Shown: positions 33,956 to 42,642 of the stretch, piece by piece
Position numbering within the stretch: position 1 is the first letter of the stretch
Layout of the letters: the number at the start of each line of letters is the position of its first letter
IMG/VR virus record: IMGVR_UViG_3300035180_001545
Location: 41,495-105,494 of that record
Source of the DNA: a virus
Reading direction: 5' to 3' (one strand)
DNA length: 64,000 nucleotides
The notes under the pieces: generated by a model
Seen by the model: only the letters and a program-made list of their open reading frames with translations
Database searches by the model: none
Told to the model about the DNA's origin: nothing
Made by a program: the position numbers and the translations under genes

Positions 33956-36900
33956 GCTTCGTCTCCACGTATTATGACAAACGACAAGCAAAGGTGCTTG
34001 TCTGGGAAAAGCTAGCCAGCGGGCAGCGTGTTCGTAAGCTCTACGATCCTCCCTATTATTTTTACAGACGAGATGACGCAGGGCCGTTCATCTCGACTTC
34101 GGGCGTGCACCTCAAGAAGGTGAACTGCTCGTCATCGAGCGACTTCGACGAAGCTATTGCCGATGCTCAGCTTCGACGCTTGACGCTGTTTGAGTCCGAT
34201 GTCAATCCGCTCGAGCGGATCCTAATGGATATCTACTCGACGAAGCCTGCACCTGAGCTGACTATCGGCCTCCTTGACATCGAAGTTGACTATAACCCAG
34301 ACATTGGCTATGCGGGCCCTGCCAATCCCTACGCGCCGATCAACGCTTTCACCCTGTGCGTCAACGGCCGGATGTGCACGGTCGCCGTGCCGCCGAAGAG
34401 CTGGGGCCCAGATGACAAGCTGCCTGCTGAGCTGAGCGAGGTCATCCTGGTCACCAATGAGGTTGAGCTGCTCGAGCTGATGCTCGACTTCCTCCAACCT
34501 TGTGACGTGCTGTCGGGCTGGAACTCCGAGTTCTATGACCTCCCGTACATCGCCAAGCGGATCGAGCTTGTCATGGGCAAGCACGTGCTTGATAGGCTAG
34601 CGTTAGAAGGTGGCCCGAGTCCTCGGTGGACTGAGAAGGCAAGGTTTAAGCACTCGAAGGAGAAGGACCCTGTCATCGACCTGATTAGCCGGGTCCACCT
34701 CGACTACCTCCGTCTCTTCCAAAAGTTTGACCTGACCAAGCGTCAGTCCTACTCCCTGAGCAACGTGTCGCTTGAGGAGCTGAAGGAGGACAAGGTTGAG
34801 TTCGACGGCACGCTTGCTGAGCTGTACAACAATGACTTCGTTAAGTTCGTCACCTACAACATCCATGACGTGACTCTGCTGGTTAGGCTCGATGCGAAGT
34901 TCCGCTACATTGAGCTGGCTAACCAGATGGTGCACATGGCCTCAGTCAACTTTGACTCGGTCTTCGGCTCGGTGCAGCTGATCGACACGGCCATCATGAA
35001 CTATGCGCACAACACGCTGCAGCGCATCGTCAATGACCGCAACGTGCGCCCTGAAGGCGACCCGGTTGAAGGCGCTATCGTGGTCACGCCGAACGTCGGC
35101 TTCTACCGGTGGATCGGCGCTTGTGACATCAACTCCTTGTACCCAAGCACCATTCGCTCGCTCAACCTGTCCCTCGAGAAGCTCGTAGGGCAGATCATCG
35201 GCCCGTCGGACCTCGACAATGGCTGGGTTGAGGTCAAGCTGCCCAGAGGCGTTAGCACTCACATCGTTTCGAAGAAGTACCGGGTTGACGTGGTCGTGCA
35301 CCGCAACGCAACCACCACCCGTGCCGTCTGGACGTACTACAAGGACCTTGACGGCAACGGGGCGACAGATACCAATGTCCGCTACGGCAATCGAACCGAG
35401 AACATCACAACGCCGCAAGATGACGCGGTCTATGACGCCAACGAGTACGGCTGGCGCGTGTGGTCCGCCGTGGCTCTCGACCCTGAAAGCCCATTCAAGG
35501 ACTTCATGCTCGATGTTAAGTTCGATCATGACCCGCAAGTGCTCGCGCTGCCTGCCAATGTCGTCGTCGACTACTGCAAGGAGAACAAGTGCGCGGTCTC
35601 GGCTTACGGCACGATCCTCGATCAGGGTAACGGCCAAGGCCTGGTCCCTGAGGTGCTGACCTCCTGGTTCTTCGGTCGGAAGGAGATGCAGGCTGAGAAG
35701 AAGAAGTACGGCAAGCTAGCTGACAAGCTGCTCGCCGAAGGCAAGACGGAGAAGGACCCTGAGGTCATCGAGGCGAAGCGCCTAGCAGGCTACTACGACA
35801 TGCTTCAAGGCGTGCGCAAGGTGCTGCTCAACTCCACCTACGGCGCTATGCTGAATGAGTACTGCCGCTTCGGCGACCCACGCATCGGCGCCTCGGTCAC
35901 CTACAGCGGTCGACAGATCACCAACACGATGATCAACACGGTGTCGAAGAGCCTGGCGCCTACAGGTCAAGCTCCGCTGATGCTGAAGACCTTTGACCCG
36001 CACTCGAAAAAGGACTCGAAGACAGGGACCGACGGCAAGCATAACTTGCGCTGGGGGCAAAACGCATACTCGATCATCATCACGCCTGGTGCCGGCCCCA
36101 TCTATGGCGACACCGACTCGGTCTACTTCACATACGAGAGCATCGTCAAGGGCATCGATGACGTTGACGTGCTGGTTGAGGCAGCGAACGCTATCGCTGA
36201 TGACATCAATGACGCCTTCCCGCCGTTCATGGTCTCAGGTTTCAACTGTCAGCCAGGCTTCGAGACTTTGATCAAGGCCAACCGTGAGCTCGTGTGCCGG
36301 ACCGGCCTGATTCAGGCCAAGAAGAAGTACATGATGCTGGTCGTCGACAAGGAAGGCAAGCGCATCAACCCGGGCGACGAGGACGAGCTGAAGACCATGG
36401 GATCGGACATCCGCCTCTCGTCAACGCCGACCGTCATCCGTCACATGCTGACGGACGTGGTGATGAAGCTGCTCAATGAACGGTCCAAGAGCGAGATCGA
36501 CAAGGTGGTCATCGACTTCCGGAACTCGCTTGGCACTACTACGGTCACTGACCAGATCAACCCGCTTGATATCGCGATGGTCACCTCGGTCAACAACCTC
36601 GACGAAGCGTGGACGCTGTGGGACAGGCTCGAACGCAACGGCTTGAGTAAGGTCAAGATTGCGCCAAACGCCCGCAACGCTGTCAACCACAACTACATGC
36701 TGGAGCATTTTAAGGTGCTAGACGGGGTCCCTATTAAGTCAGGGGATAAGATCAAAACCCTGTGGCTCCTAGATAACGCTTTCGGCTTCAAGAGCATCTC
36801 CTTTACCTCAGAAACTGAGGACTTGCCCCTTTGGTTTACCCGCAATTTTCAGGTAGACCGAAAGCTAATGGAGCAAAAGCTCGTGGACAATAAGCTCGAA

Positions 36901-36975
36901 CTCATCTTCACCCCGATGAACTGGGAGGTCCCTACCTACCAATCTCAGCTCATCAACAACCTCCTGGACTTTTAA
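33952..36975 (+). CDS. Family B DNA polymerase
   Basis: 1,007 residues from TTG 33952, preceded by AAAGGGA and overlapping the upstream stop (TTGA). The exonuclease ExoI motif is LLDIEVDYN (about residue 109). The polymerase motifs are DINSLYPS (A, about 393), RKVLLNSTYGA (B, about 622) and YGDTDSVYF (C, about 719), plus KKKYMMLV. This is the replicative polymerase of the T4 gp43 type with 3'-5' proofreading. The sliding clamp, primase, helicase and exonuclease follow within 12 kb. Confidence 0.95.
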   Translation: MSFVSTYYDKRQAKVLVWEKLASGQRVRKLYDPPYYFYRRDDAGPFISTSGVHLKKVNCSSSSDFDEAIADAQLRRLTLFESDVNPLERILMDIYSTKPAPELTIGLLDIEVDYNPDIGYAGPANPYAPINAFTLCVNGRMCTVAVPPKSWGPDDKLPAELSEVILVTNEVELLELMLDFLQPCDVLSGWNSEFYDLPYIAKRIELVMGKHVLDRLALEGGPSPRWTEKARFKHSKEKDPVIDLISRVHLDYLRLFQKFDLTKRQSYSLSNVSLEELKEDKVEFDGTLAELYNNDFVKFVTYNIHDVTLLVRLDAKFRYIELANQMVHMASVNFDSVFGSVQLIDTAIMNYAHNTLQRIVNDRNVRPEGDPVEGAIVVTPNVGFYRWIGACDINSLYPSTIRSLNLSLEKLVGQIIGPSDLDNGWVEVKLPRGVSTHIVSKKYRVDVVVHRNATTTRAVWTYYKDLDGNGATDTNVRYGNRTENITTPQDDAVYDANEYGWRVWSAVALDPESPFKDFMLDVKFDHDPQVLALPANVVVDYCKENKCAVSAYGTILDQGNGQGLVPEVLTSWFFGRKEMQAEKKKYGKLADKLLAEGKTEKDPEVIEAKRLAGYYDMLQGVRKVLLNSTYGAMLNEYCRFGDPRIGASVTYSGRQITNTMINTVSKSLAPTGQAPLMLKTFDPHSKKDSKTGTDGKHNLRWGQNAYSIIITPGAGPIYGDTDSVYFTYESIVKGIDDVDVLVEAANAIADDINDAFPPFMVSGFNCQPGFETLIKANRELVCRTGLIQAKKKYMMLVVDKEGKRINPGDEDELKTMGSDIRLSSTPTVIRHMLTDVVMKLLNERSKSEIDKVVIDFRNSLGTTTVTDQINPLDIAMVTSVNNLDEAWTLWDRLERNGLSKVKIAPNARNAVNHNYMLEHFKVLDGVPIKSGDKIKTLWLLDNAFGFKSISFTSETEDLPLWFTRNFQVDRKLMEQKLVDNKLELIFTPMNWEVPTYQSQLINNLLDF

Positions 36976-36978
36976 CAC

Positions 36979-37518
36979 ATGACATGCATAGTAGGACTTG
37001 AAGCAGACGGCAAGGTTTACCTGGCTGGTGACATCCAAGGCACCGGTTGGAACAACAAGGTCGTGCACACGCAGCCCAAGGTTTTCGCCAAAGGCGAGCT
37101 GGTCTTTGGCTTCACAACCAGCTATCGGTTTGGTCAGCTGGTCGAGCATGCGCTAGGCAACCCGGTTATCCCGGCCAATGATGATGAGGTTTACCGTTGG
37201 TTGATCACCGTCATGGTGCCCCAGCTGCGGGCGGCCCTCAAGGACGGCGGCTATGAAAGGGGCGGCAACGCGCTAATCGGCCTGCGTGGCCAGCTGTGGG
37301 AGCTGCAGGATGACTGGAGCGTGCTTCGCAGCAAGCTGGGTTACAGCGCCGTCGGCTCAGGCTGTGAATATGCTCACGGCGCTATGCATACTTACAACAA
37401 GATCGGCGGCGTGTTCACCGCACAGACCGCTGAACGCGCTCTCAAGATCGCTGTCGAAGCAGCCGGCACGTTCTCGCCGTCGGTAGGCCTGGAAGCCACG
37501 GTGATTAGCACCCAGTAA
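36979..37518 (+). CDS. Proteasome/HslV-like Ntn-hydrolase
   Basis: 179 residues. MTCIVGLEADGKVYLAGDIQGTG exposes Thr2 after Met removal and has the TTIVG...GDxxxT layout of proteasome beta subunits and HslV; SAVGSGCEYAHGAM matches the conserved GSG strand. The fold is a self-contained Ntn peptidase. No ATPase partner is seen. It lies three bases after the polymerase and just before the clamp, so it is expressed with the replication genes; its substrate is unknown. Confidence 0.75.
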   Translation: MTCIVGLEADGKVYLAGDIQGTGWNNKVVHTQPKVFAKGELVFGFTTSYRFGQLVEHALGNPVIPANDDEVYRWLITVMVPQLRAALKDGGYERGGNALIGLRGQLWELQDDWSVLRSKLGYSAVGSGCEYAHGAMHTYNKIGGVFTAQTAERALKIAVEAAGTFSPSVGLEATVISTQ

Positions 37519-37521
37519 ATA
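37516..37521 (+). promoter_or_regulatory. T4-late-type TAAATA motif
   Basis: AGTAAATAT overlaps the stop of the Ntn-hydrolase gene, 64 bases before the clamp ATG. Confidence 0.35.
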
Positions 37522-37585
37522 TGCCTCCCTGATAGGCATAAGATACAATCAATCCGCTCGCACATCTTCGCGACATAATCCACAT

Positions 37586-38305
37586 ATGAAACTCTCAGCA
37601 CAAACCATCGCGTCAGTTGATAACCTCCTCACCACGCTGAACACCATCGGCATCGAAAAGGTAATCGTCGAGCCAGGCAAGATCCGCGCCATCGACGAGA
37701 AGCGCACCGTCGGCGTTGTCACCGACCAGCAAGTGCCCGACCTCGAGGGCAAGACCTTGGCCGTCAGCCGCATCAAGGCCTTGAAGGATCGGCTCAACTT
37801 GGCCAAAGCCCAGGGCAACGTCGGCATCACGGCTACCGCGGGCTCCGGCACCGACATCAGCATGCTCGAGCTGGCCGCCGGCCGCTCCAAGACCCAGTTC
37901 CGCTGCTCGGCCTCTGACGCTGTCAAGATCCCCAAGGCGATCAACGACACGCCGGCTTATGAGGTCCTCATCTCGGTCAAGCAGATTCCGCTGATCGCTC
38001 AAGCCGACTCGGCCATGGCGACCGACGGCATCACCATCGCCTCCAAGGACGGCTCCGTGGTCTCCATCGAGCTCGTGGATTCGACCAAGGACGTGTACAC
38101 CTTCGAGGTCGAGAAGGCAGCATCGCCAGTCAACGGTCAAAAGGCCGGCAGCTTCGTCTTCAAGTACACCAGCAAGTCCCTGCTGTCCCTGCTGCGTGAA
38201 GCCGCCAAGACCGCAGGCGATGACGTTAAGCTGAAGATCGGCTCGGGCGGCATGCTGTTCGTCGACGTCGCTGGCTACAACTTCTTCACGCTGCCGCAAG
38301 CATGA
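37586..38305 (+). CDS. Sliding clamp (T4 gp45-like)
   Basis: 239 residues. The N-terminus MKLSAQTIASVDNLLTTLNTIGI matches the MKLSxxT start of gp45-like clamps, and the length and alternating strands (VIVEPGKIRAI, FVFKYTSKSLLSLLREA, GGMLFVDVAGYNFFTLP) fit the two-domain subunit of a trimeric clamp. It tethers the polymerase and, in T4, also activates late promoters, consistent with the TAAATA motifs in this window. The stop overlaps the next gene. Confidence 0.8.
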   Translation: MKLSAQTIASVDNLLTTLNTIGIEKVIVEPGKIRAIDEKRTVGVVTDQQVPDLEGKTLAVSRIKALKDRLNLAKAQGNVGITATAGSGTDISMLELAAGRSKTQFRCSASDAVKIPKAINDTPAYEVLISVKQIPLIAQADSAMATDGITIASKDGSVVSIELVDSTKDVYTFEVEKAASPVNGQKAGSFVFKYTSKSLLSLLREAAKTAGDDVKLKIGSGGMLFVDVAGYNFFTLPQA

Positions 38306-38880
38306 GCTGGCTGAAGGCGTTCATCCACAAGTACATCCTGACTAAGGCCCCTTGGTCGGTGACTACCGATGACGGCAAGACCCTGCAGGTGTTGGACTAC
38401 AACGCCGCATTCGTGCAGGGTCTTCGCGAGGAGCTGAAGGACCAGATCCACGGCGTCAAAACCGACGCCGACGTGGTCACCCTTTGGGTTGGTCGGTACA
38501 ACCATGAGCGTGAGGCTCCTCGCCTCGACGTTGTGCATGGTGACATCACGGCTGACGGCCGGGTAAGCATCAAGCTCGAGTGGAATGACGCCTTCATCCG
38601 CATGCTGCAAAATGCAGGCATTGAAGGCGCCACCGAAGACGAGCTTGTGCGTGTCTACCTGGCGACCGTGACGGCCAATGCGGCTCGTGACGTTGACGAT
38701 GACCTGGTCATGGACAACGCGCCGATCCCACCTGAAGCGCTCGCTCGCGCCGAAGGAGGCAAGGACACGAAGCCTTCCTCGAAGGACGTGACCGCTATCC
38801 TCGACAGCATGGACCCTGACGTGCTGAAGATGTTCGAGAAGGACATCCGCAGCCGTGCCGCCCGCAGGAAGCGTGGCTAA
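38302..38880 (+). CDS. Unknown protein coupled to the clamp
   Basis: 192 residues, start overlapping the clamp stop (ATGA). The N-terminal half is mixed alpha/beta; the C-terminus is disordered and charged with SSKDVTAILDSMDPDVLKMFEKDIRSRAARRKRG, possibly a clamp- or polymerase-binding tail. In T4 the position after gp45 holds clamp-loader or late-transcription factors, but I see no Walker motif here. Confidence 0.6.
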   Translation: MSWLKAFIHKYILTKAPWSVTTDDGKTLQVLDYNAAFVQGLREELKDQIHGVKTDADVVTLWVGRYNHEREAPRLDVVHGDITADGRVSIKLEWNDAFIRMLQNAGIEGATEDELVRVYLATVTANAARDVDDDLVMDNAPIPPEALARAEGGKDTKPSSKDVTAILDSMDPDVLKMFEKDIRSRAARRKRG

Positions 38881-38899
38881 CTCTTACTTAGGACTCATC

Positions 38900-39175
38900 A
38901 TGACCGTACGTGCAAAGTTCATCTGCTCAGCCGTGCTGCCTAACTTCGGCAGCTCGACCGTCTTCCACTTCAACGCTGTCTACAGCAATGACCCCAACAA
39001 CGAGAACAAGGCGTTCTCCGACGCTACCCCGTCGGGCTACATGCAGATCGCCATCGACAACAGCAAGCCTGCTGCAACGATGTTCAAGCAGGGGCAAGAG
39101 TACTACTTCGACATTACGCCGGTCGGCAAGCCTGTGCCTGAAACCATGGTCGGCGTCAGCGGCTCGAGGGGCTAA
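38900..39175 (+). CDS. Small conserved-type phage protein
   Basis: 91 residues from ATG 38900. The sequence has beta character (AKFICSAVLPNFGSSTVFHF, EYYFDITPVGKPVPETM). No family is named with confidence. It has no membrane segment. Confidence 0.55.
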   Translation: MTVRAKFICSAVLPNFGSSTVFHFNAVYSNDPNNENKAFSDATPSGYMQIAIDNSKPAATMFKQGQEYYFDITPVGKPVPETMVGVSGSRG

Positions 39176-39177
39176 GC

Positions 39178-39405
39178 GTGGATAAGTTCATCGACATTGT
39201 CGGCTCGATCGTTTCGATCATCCTCATCGTGCTCGTGCAGAGCGCCTTCGCAGCGTTGCCGTTTTGGCTCGCGTGGAACGCGCTGGCGCCTGACTACTTC
39301 ATGACCCTGCCGCCCGCTTGGCACCACCTGCCCTTCCTGGACGCGTGGGTCATGGTCATCGGTGTTCGCACGCTGACTTACAACGGCTCATCGAGCAAGA
39401 GCTAA
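39178..39405 (+). CDS. Small membrane protein
   Basis: 75 residues from GTG 39178 with two hydrophobic helices (about 7-30 and 55-66) joined by a Trp/Pro-rich loop. Its stop overlaps the end of the decayed minus-strand GIY-YIG gene. The function is unknown. Confidence 0.55.
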   Translation: MDKFIDIVGSIVSIILIVLVQSAFAALPFWLAWNALAPDYFMTLPPAWHHLPFLDAWVMVIGVRTLTYNGSSSKS

Positions 39406-40073
39406 GCATGCAGATGGTCACGGATTCGTTTTCTTGACCATCCTAACGCTTTGGCTGCTGCTGAAACGCTGATGTAATGTACTCCGTCGACGATGCATTC
39501 GGTTCCACGTTTAGGAACTTCAATTCTTGTTCGACGGCTGATTGTCATTCGTTGCCTAGTTTCATCGGTGATGGGATCACGTTTCCTTCCGAGCTGAGTT
39601 ACGCTAATAGCAAGCCGGGTTTGAAATGTATGCCGTCTACCAGAACTAGATGCACCAATGTTTTTCTTATGTTCCTCCGAGAAGGTTCGGCCTTTGAGAG
39701 CATTAGAAAGTCTTTGTCGTGTTATAGTTGAAAAACCCTGCCGCCGCGTTTAGGCATAAACCTTAAGCTGCCGTTGAATATGACATGACGATTGATGATC
39801 AGCTTGTCACGGCGGTGCTCTAGAATGAGCTGTTGTTCAAAATCATATGCATCAGTTGCTGCCCAAAACTCAGCAATAATTACCCAAGTCAAAGTTTTCA
39901 AATCCTAGACCTCTAACATACTTTGATGACTTGTATAGTGGCAGGTCTTGATCGGCTGGCAAAATGTTAGCTTCTCGGTAACCAATATAGAATTGACCTG
40001 TCTGCTTATGTGTAAGCATGTAGACGTACGGTAGGGTTTTTATGCATTCATTAGTCATTGACGTTTCAAACAT
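39402..40073 (-). pseudogene. Decayed GIY-YIG homing endonuclease
   Basis: Read on the minus strand in three frames, the pieces are collinear: YVYMLTHKQTGQFYIGYREAN (GIY-YIG core, 40037-39980), then after a frameshift AEFWAATDAYDFEQQLILEH and RRDKLIINRHV (C-terminal part of the nuclease), then after a stop LSNALKGRTFSEEHKKNIG (NUMOD3), and finally VHYISVSAAAKALGWSRKRI (NUMOD1-like HTH) before TAG. The plus-strand ORF inside it (39477-39731) is a shadow. Its 5' end lies inside the start of the exonuclease gene. It is AT-rich. Confidence 0.75.
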
Positions 40074-41067
40074 CCTCTTCAGGGTCGCCGCGATGCAAAA
40101 ACATCAAGGTGGTCCAGCTAATTATAGCGCCAGCATAGACGACTTAGTTGGCTTGTCTATGCACATAGCTATTATGAGCATCTACAAGTGGTACAAGAAG
40201 TTCAAGCCGGACTTCTTGGTCTTCAGCTTTGAAGGTGGCGGCAACTGGCGGAAGAAGTACACGGCGGAGCATACGATGATCCGGCGGCAGTACAAGGCCA
40301 ATCGGATTCCCGACCCCGAGATGGCCCACTTCTACAAGCTCATCGACGCCTTCAAGGAGACGATGAAGGAGCACACCTCTATCTGCTGCATCAGCGTGCA
40401 GGATATGGAAGGTGATGACGTAATCGCCGCCTACTGTCAGATCAACGCTTCGCCCGAGAACCGCATCACGATCGTGTCAGGAGACAAGGACTTCACACAG
40501 CTCACCAAGCTGCCGAATGTCAAGCTTGTCAACCCTGACAACGGCAAAGAGCGCAACCAGCCAGGCGACAAGGACTACGAGCCCGACATCGACTACTGGC
40601 TCTTCCTTAAGTGCGTTCGCGGAGACAGCGGCGACAACGTGCCGTCAGCGTATCCACGCGTCTTTGAGAAGAAGATCCGTGAGGCTTACAGCGACGATTA
40701 CACACGGCTGAACTTCATGAACGCTACGTGGAAGGACGAGAACTTAACCGAGCACCGTGTCGGCGACCTCTACAAGCACAACGAGGTTCTCATGGACCTA
40801 ACGAAGCAGCCCGATGACATCAGGCTGAAGCTGTTAAAAGGCGTCATCATGCAGTCAGATCCAGCGGCTCTCGCCTCTTACTCGCACTTTCACTTCTTGC
40901 GGTTCTTGGGCAAGTACAAGCTGAACAAGGTGGCCGAAGAGGCCAACAAATTCATCGACATGTTCATGAACAACCAACGCTACCTCAAGGGTGACAAGCC
41001 TAAGGCTCACACGGTTCTCGTCGAGAAGCCGGCTGAGCCTGAAGGTGACGGCCTTCTCGCATTCTAA
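40042..41067 (+). CDS. 5'-3' exonuclease / RNase H (T4 Rnh-like, FEN family)
   Basis: 341 residues. The FEN-family acidic motifs are LVIDVSNILFR at the N-terminus, VQDMEGDDVIAAYC, IVSGDKDFTQL and CVRGDSGDNVPS (helix-hairpin-helix). In T4 this enzyme removes lagging-strand RNA primers. It lies between the clamp and the primase/helicase genes, as part of the replication block. Its start overlaps the decayed GIY-YIG gene on the other strand. Confidence 0.9.
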   Translation: MHSLVIDVSNILFRVAAMQKHQGGPANYSASIDDLVGLSMHIAIMSIYKWYKKFKPDFLVFSFEGGGNWRKKYTAEHTMIRRQYKANRIPDPEMAHFYKLIDAFKETMKEHTSICCISVQDMEGDDVIAAYCQINASPENRITIVSGDKDFTQLTKLPNVKLVNPDNGKERNQPGDKDYEPDIDYWLFLKCVRGDSGDNVPSAYPRVFEKKIREAYSDDYTRLNFMNATWKDENLTEHRVGDLYKHNEVLMDLTKQPDDIRLKLLKGVIMQSDPAALASYSHFHFLRFLGKYKLNKVAEEANKFIDMFMNNQRYLKGDKPKAHTVLVEKPAEPEGDGLLAF

Positions 41068-41075
41068 AGGCAAGC

Positions 41076-41198
41076 ATGAGCATCCTTAGAAAAGCCTGGT
41101 CAGCTGTTCTCTTTCCTGTCTGGCTTGTGTTCTTCTTCCTCCTGCTCGCTGTTGCTCGGCGAGAGGGAGAGGCATGGACAGACGAGGATTTTGAGTGA
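41076..41198 (+). CDS. Small membrane protein
   Basis: 40 residues with a single strong membrane helix (SAVLFPVWLVFFFLLLAV), then RREGEAWTDEDFE. A tiny GTG frame (41195-41254) follows with overlap. The function is unknown. Confidence 0.45.
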   Translation: MSILRKAWSAVLFPVWLVFFFLLLAVARREGEAWTDEDFE

Positions 41199-41251
41199 AG
41201 AGGATATTTACCAAAACTCGAGTCGTAAACATCATCCTCACGGTGTTTGCA

Positions 41252-41271
41252 TAAATATTGGGCGGTAAATA
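41252..41271 (+). promoter_or_regulatory. Tandem T4-late-type TAAATA motifs
   Basis: CATAAATAT (41252-41257) and GGTAAATAA (41266-41271) lie 41-60 bases before the ATG at 41312. This is the only doubled case, suggesting strong late expression. Confidence 0.5.
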
Positions 41272-41311
41272 AAATCGAGCATAGCTCGATCACATATCAC
41301 ACGGGAACACC

Positions 41312-41803
41312 ATGGCAACCGACAAGCAAGTTACGAAGACAGCCGAACCGGCTAAGGATCCGAACGCCAACAAGGGCGGGATCATCATGCATCCGACGCG
41401 CCTCAAGCACGTCTTCTACGTTGACGTGAACGACAGCGGTCAATTCCGCGAAGTCGCTGTCATCAAGGAGTGGCCGAACGGCTCGCTGTCGTACATCGAC
41501 ATCGGCCTGATCGACCAAGTTGACCGCGGCCGCCTGAAGAAGGTGCTGATGTCGGGCCACGCCGACAAGTACGAGCTGTGGGACCTGCTCAGCCAAGAGC
41601 GCCTGTCGAACGGTAAGAACGCCCTCGATTACTTCCACCAGATGACCCGGACCAAGAAGGCTGCAGGTCACATCGACTCCCTGATGGGTCAAGGTGGCGG
41701 CTCGCTCTTCGACGCCGACCTCCGGCCTGAAGGCAACGTCGTTGTCGGCTCCGCATTCACGGACACGACATCCGGCGTCGTTGACTCGACCAGTCACCTG
41801 TAA
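41312..41803 (+). CDS. Unknown protein under a double late-type motif
   Basis: 163 residues. The core is beta then alpha: KHVFYVDVNDSGQFREVAVI, GSLSYIDIGLIDQVDRGRL, DYFHQMTRTKKAAGHIDSL. The C-terminus is flexible. No family is recognised; the doubled upstream motif suggests an abundant, possibly virion-associated protein. The structured RNA locus follows immediately. Confidence 0.65.
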   Translation: MATDKQVTKTAEPAKDPNANKGGIIMHPTRLKHVFYVDVNDSGQFREVAVIKEWPNGSLSYIDIGLIDQVDRGRLKKVLMSGHADKYELWDLLSQERLSNGKNALDYFHQMTRTKKAAGHIDSLMGQGGGSLFDADLRPEGNVVVGSAFTDTTSGVVDSTSHL

Positions 41804-41806
41804 ATA
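41801..41806 (+). promoter_or_regulatory. T4-late-type TAAATA motif before the structured locus
   Basis: TGTAAATACAGG overlaps the stop of the preceding gene. A T4-like start site would fall near 41812-41814, exactly where the first hairpin begins. Confidence 0.4.
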
Positions 41807-41812
41807 CAGGTC

Positions 41813-41995
41813 CGCAGCCTTCGGGCTGCAAACAAGCGCAAGCTTGGTGAGCCGCCTCCACAGCTCGAACTCGAGCGGAGGATTCAGGCACCTGACGGGT
41901 GTCCGGCTCACGGCTTGTGCACATAGCGATCCTAGGTACGCGCCGCGTCCGGATCGGCATAGCAGATCAGAGGGCGCCACCCCTCTGTCATTCTT
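41813..41995 (+). ncRNA. Candidate structured non-coding RNA with three-way junction
   Basis: No credible ORF. Structures in order: hairpin GCAGCC-TTCG-GGCTGC (41814-41829). A long closing stem follows, pairing 41836-41844 with 41912-41920 (G-U pairs allowed) and GTGAGCC 41847-41853 with GGCTCAC 41905-41911. It encloses two arms: CCTCC...GGAGG (41855-41859/41877-41881) with inner GCTC/GAGC, and CACC/GGTG (41889-41892/41898-41901). Next comes hairpin CGATCC/GGATCG (41927-41956), then terminator-like CAGAGGG/CCCTCTG (41968-41987) followed by TCATTCTT. It does not fit a tRNA cloverleaf. Confidence 0.5.
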
Positions 41996-42111
41996 CCCAA
42001 GTTGCGGCACGTGCTGCATGTAGCTTGGCTCATCAGCTAATCTTCAAAGCTCTTCGCTTCACGGCGGAGTCATCTTTGGCGTCTTAGCAAACTGACCATG
42101 GAGACATCATC

Positions 42112-42642
42112 ATGAAACAGCTTCTATGCTTCTTTGCTCTAATCTTCGCCCTTACCGCTCACGCAGACAATGTCGAGTGCCCTGCAGCCACGCTTGTGGC
42201 TGATCAAACTCTCGCTGAGTACACAATGCAAGTCGCGACCGCTGACGGTCATAAGGAGCCAAAGTACGTCGTCGGCGTGCTAAAGGTTGAGAGCAAGCTT
42301 GGAGAGAGCAAGCACCGTGTTGTTAAGCAGGGTAGCAGCACCTTCTATGGCGTTGGGCAAGTCTCAATCGGCGCCGCAAAAGCCGTCATGAAGCGCTTCT
42401 CCGACCTCTGGAACGACTTTGACACCCGCAGCGATGAAGAACTGAAGGCCCGGCTGATCTTAGATGACCGGTTCAACGCTAGCGTCACAAGCAAGTACCT
42501 GCTAATGATGGGAGTCAACAAGAATGCGGCAAAGGGGATCGCCGCTTACAACCTAGGTGAAGGAGGCGTACAGCAGGTCAACGCTGCCACACATCCTTAT
42601 ACCCGCAAGGTCATGACAGCCGCTGCTGCATACAAGCTATGA
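42112..42642 (+). CDS. Secreted lytic transglycosylase-like protein
   Basis: 176 residues with a Sec signal peptide (KQLLCFFALIFALTAHA, cleavage near residue 19). The SLT-type fold is seen in VLKVESKLGESKH (catalytic-type Glu), STFYGVGQVSIGAAKAV, and AAYNLGEGGVQQV near the C-terminus. It would cut peptidoglycan in the periplasm, either aiding lysis or remodelling the wall during infection. It is separate from the main endolysin. The 3' end overlaps the convergent gene. Confidence 0.75.
   Translation: MKQLLCFFALIFALTAHADNVECPAATLVADQTLAEYTMQVATADGHKEPKYVVGVLKVESKLGESKHRVVKQGSSTFYGVGQVSIGAAKAVMKRFSDLWNDFDTRSDEELKARLILDDRFNASVTSKYLLMMGVNKNAAKGIAAYNLGEGGVQQVNAATHPYTRKVMTAAAAYKL

Noticed and set aside
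39477-39731. 84-residue plus-strand ORF
   Set aside because: Antisense to the NUMOD3/NUMOD1 part of the decayed GIY-YIG gene; composition is atypical and no start signal is seen.
41836-41920. tRNA gene in the structured region
   Set aside because: The closing stem is 16 bp with an internal bulge, only two inner arms are present and there is no T-loop GTTC-A sequence, so a cloverleaf cannot be drawn.
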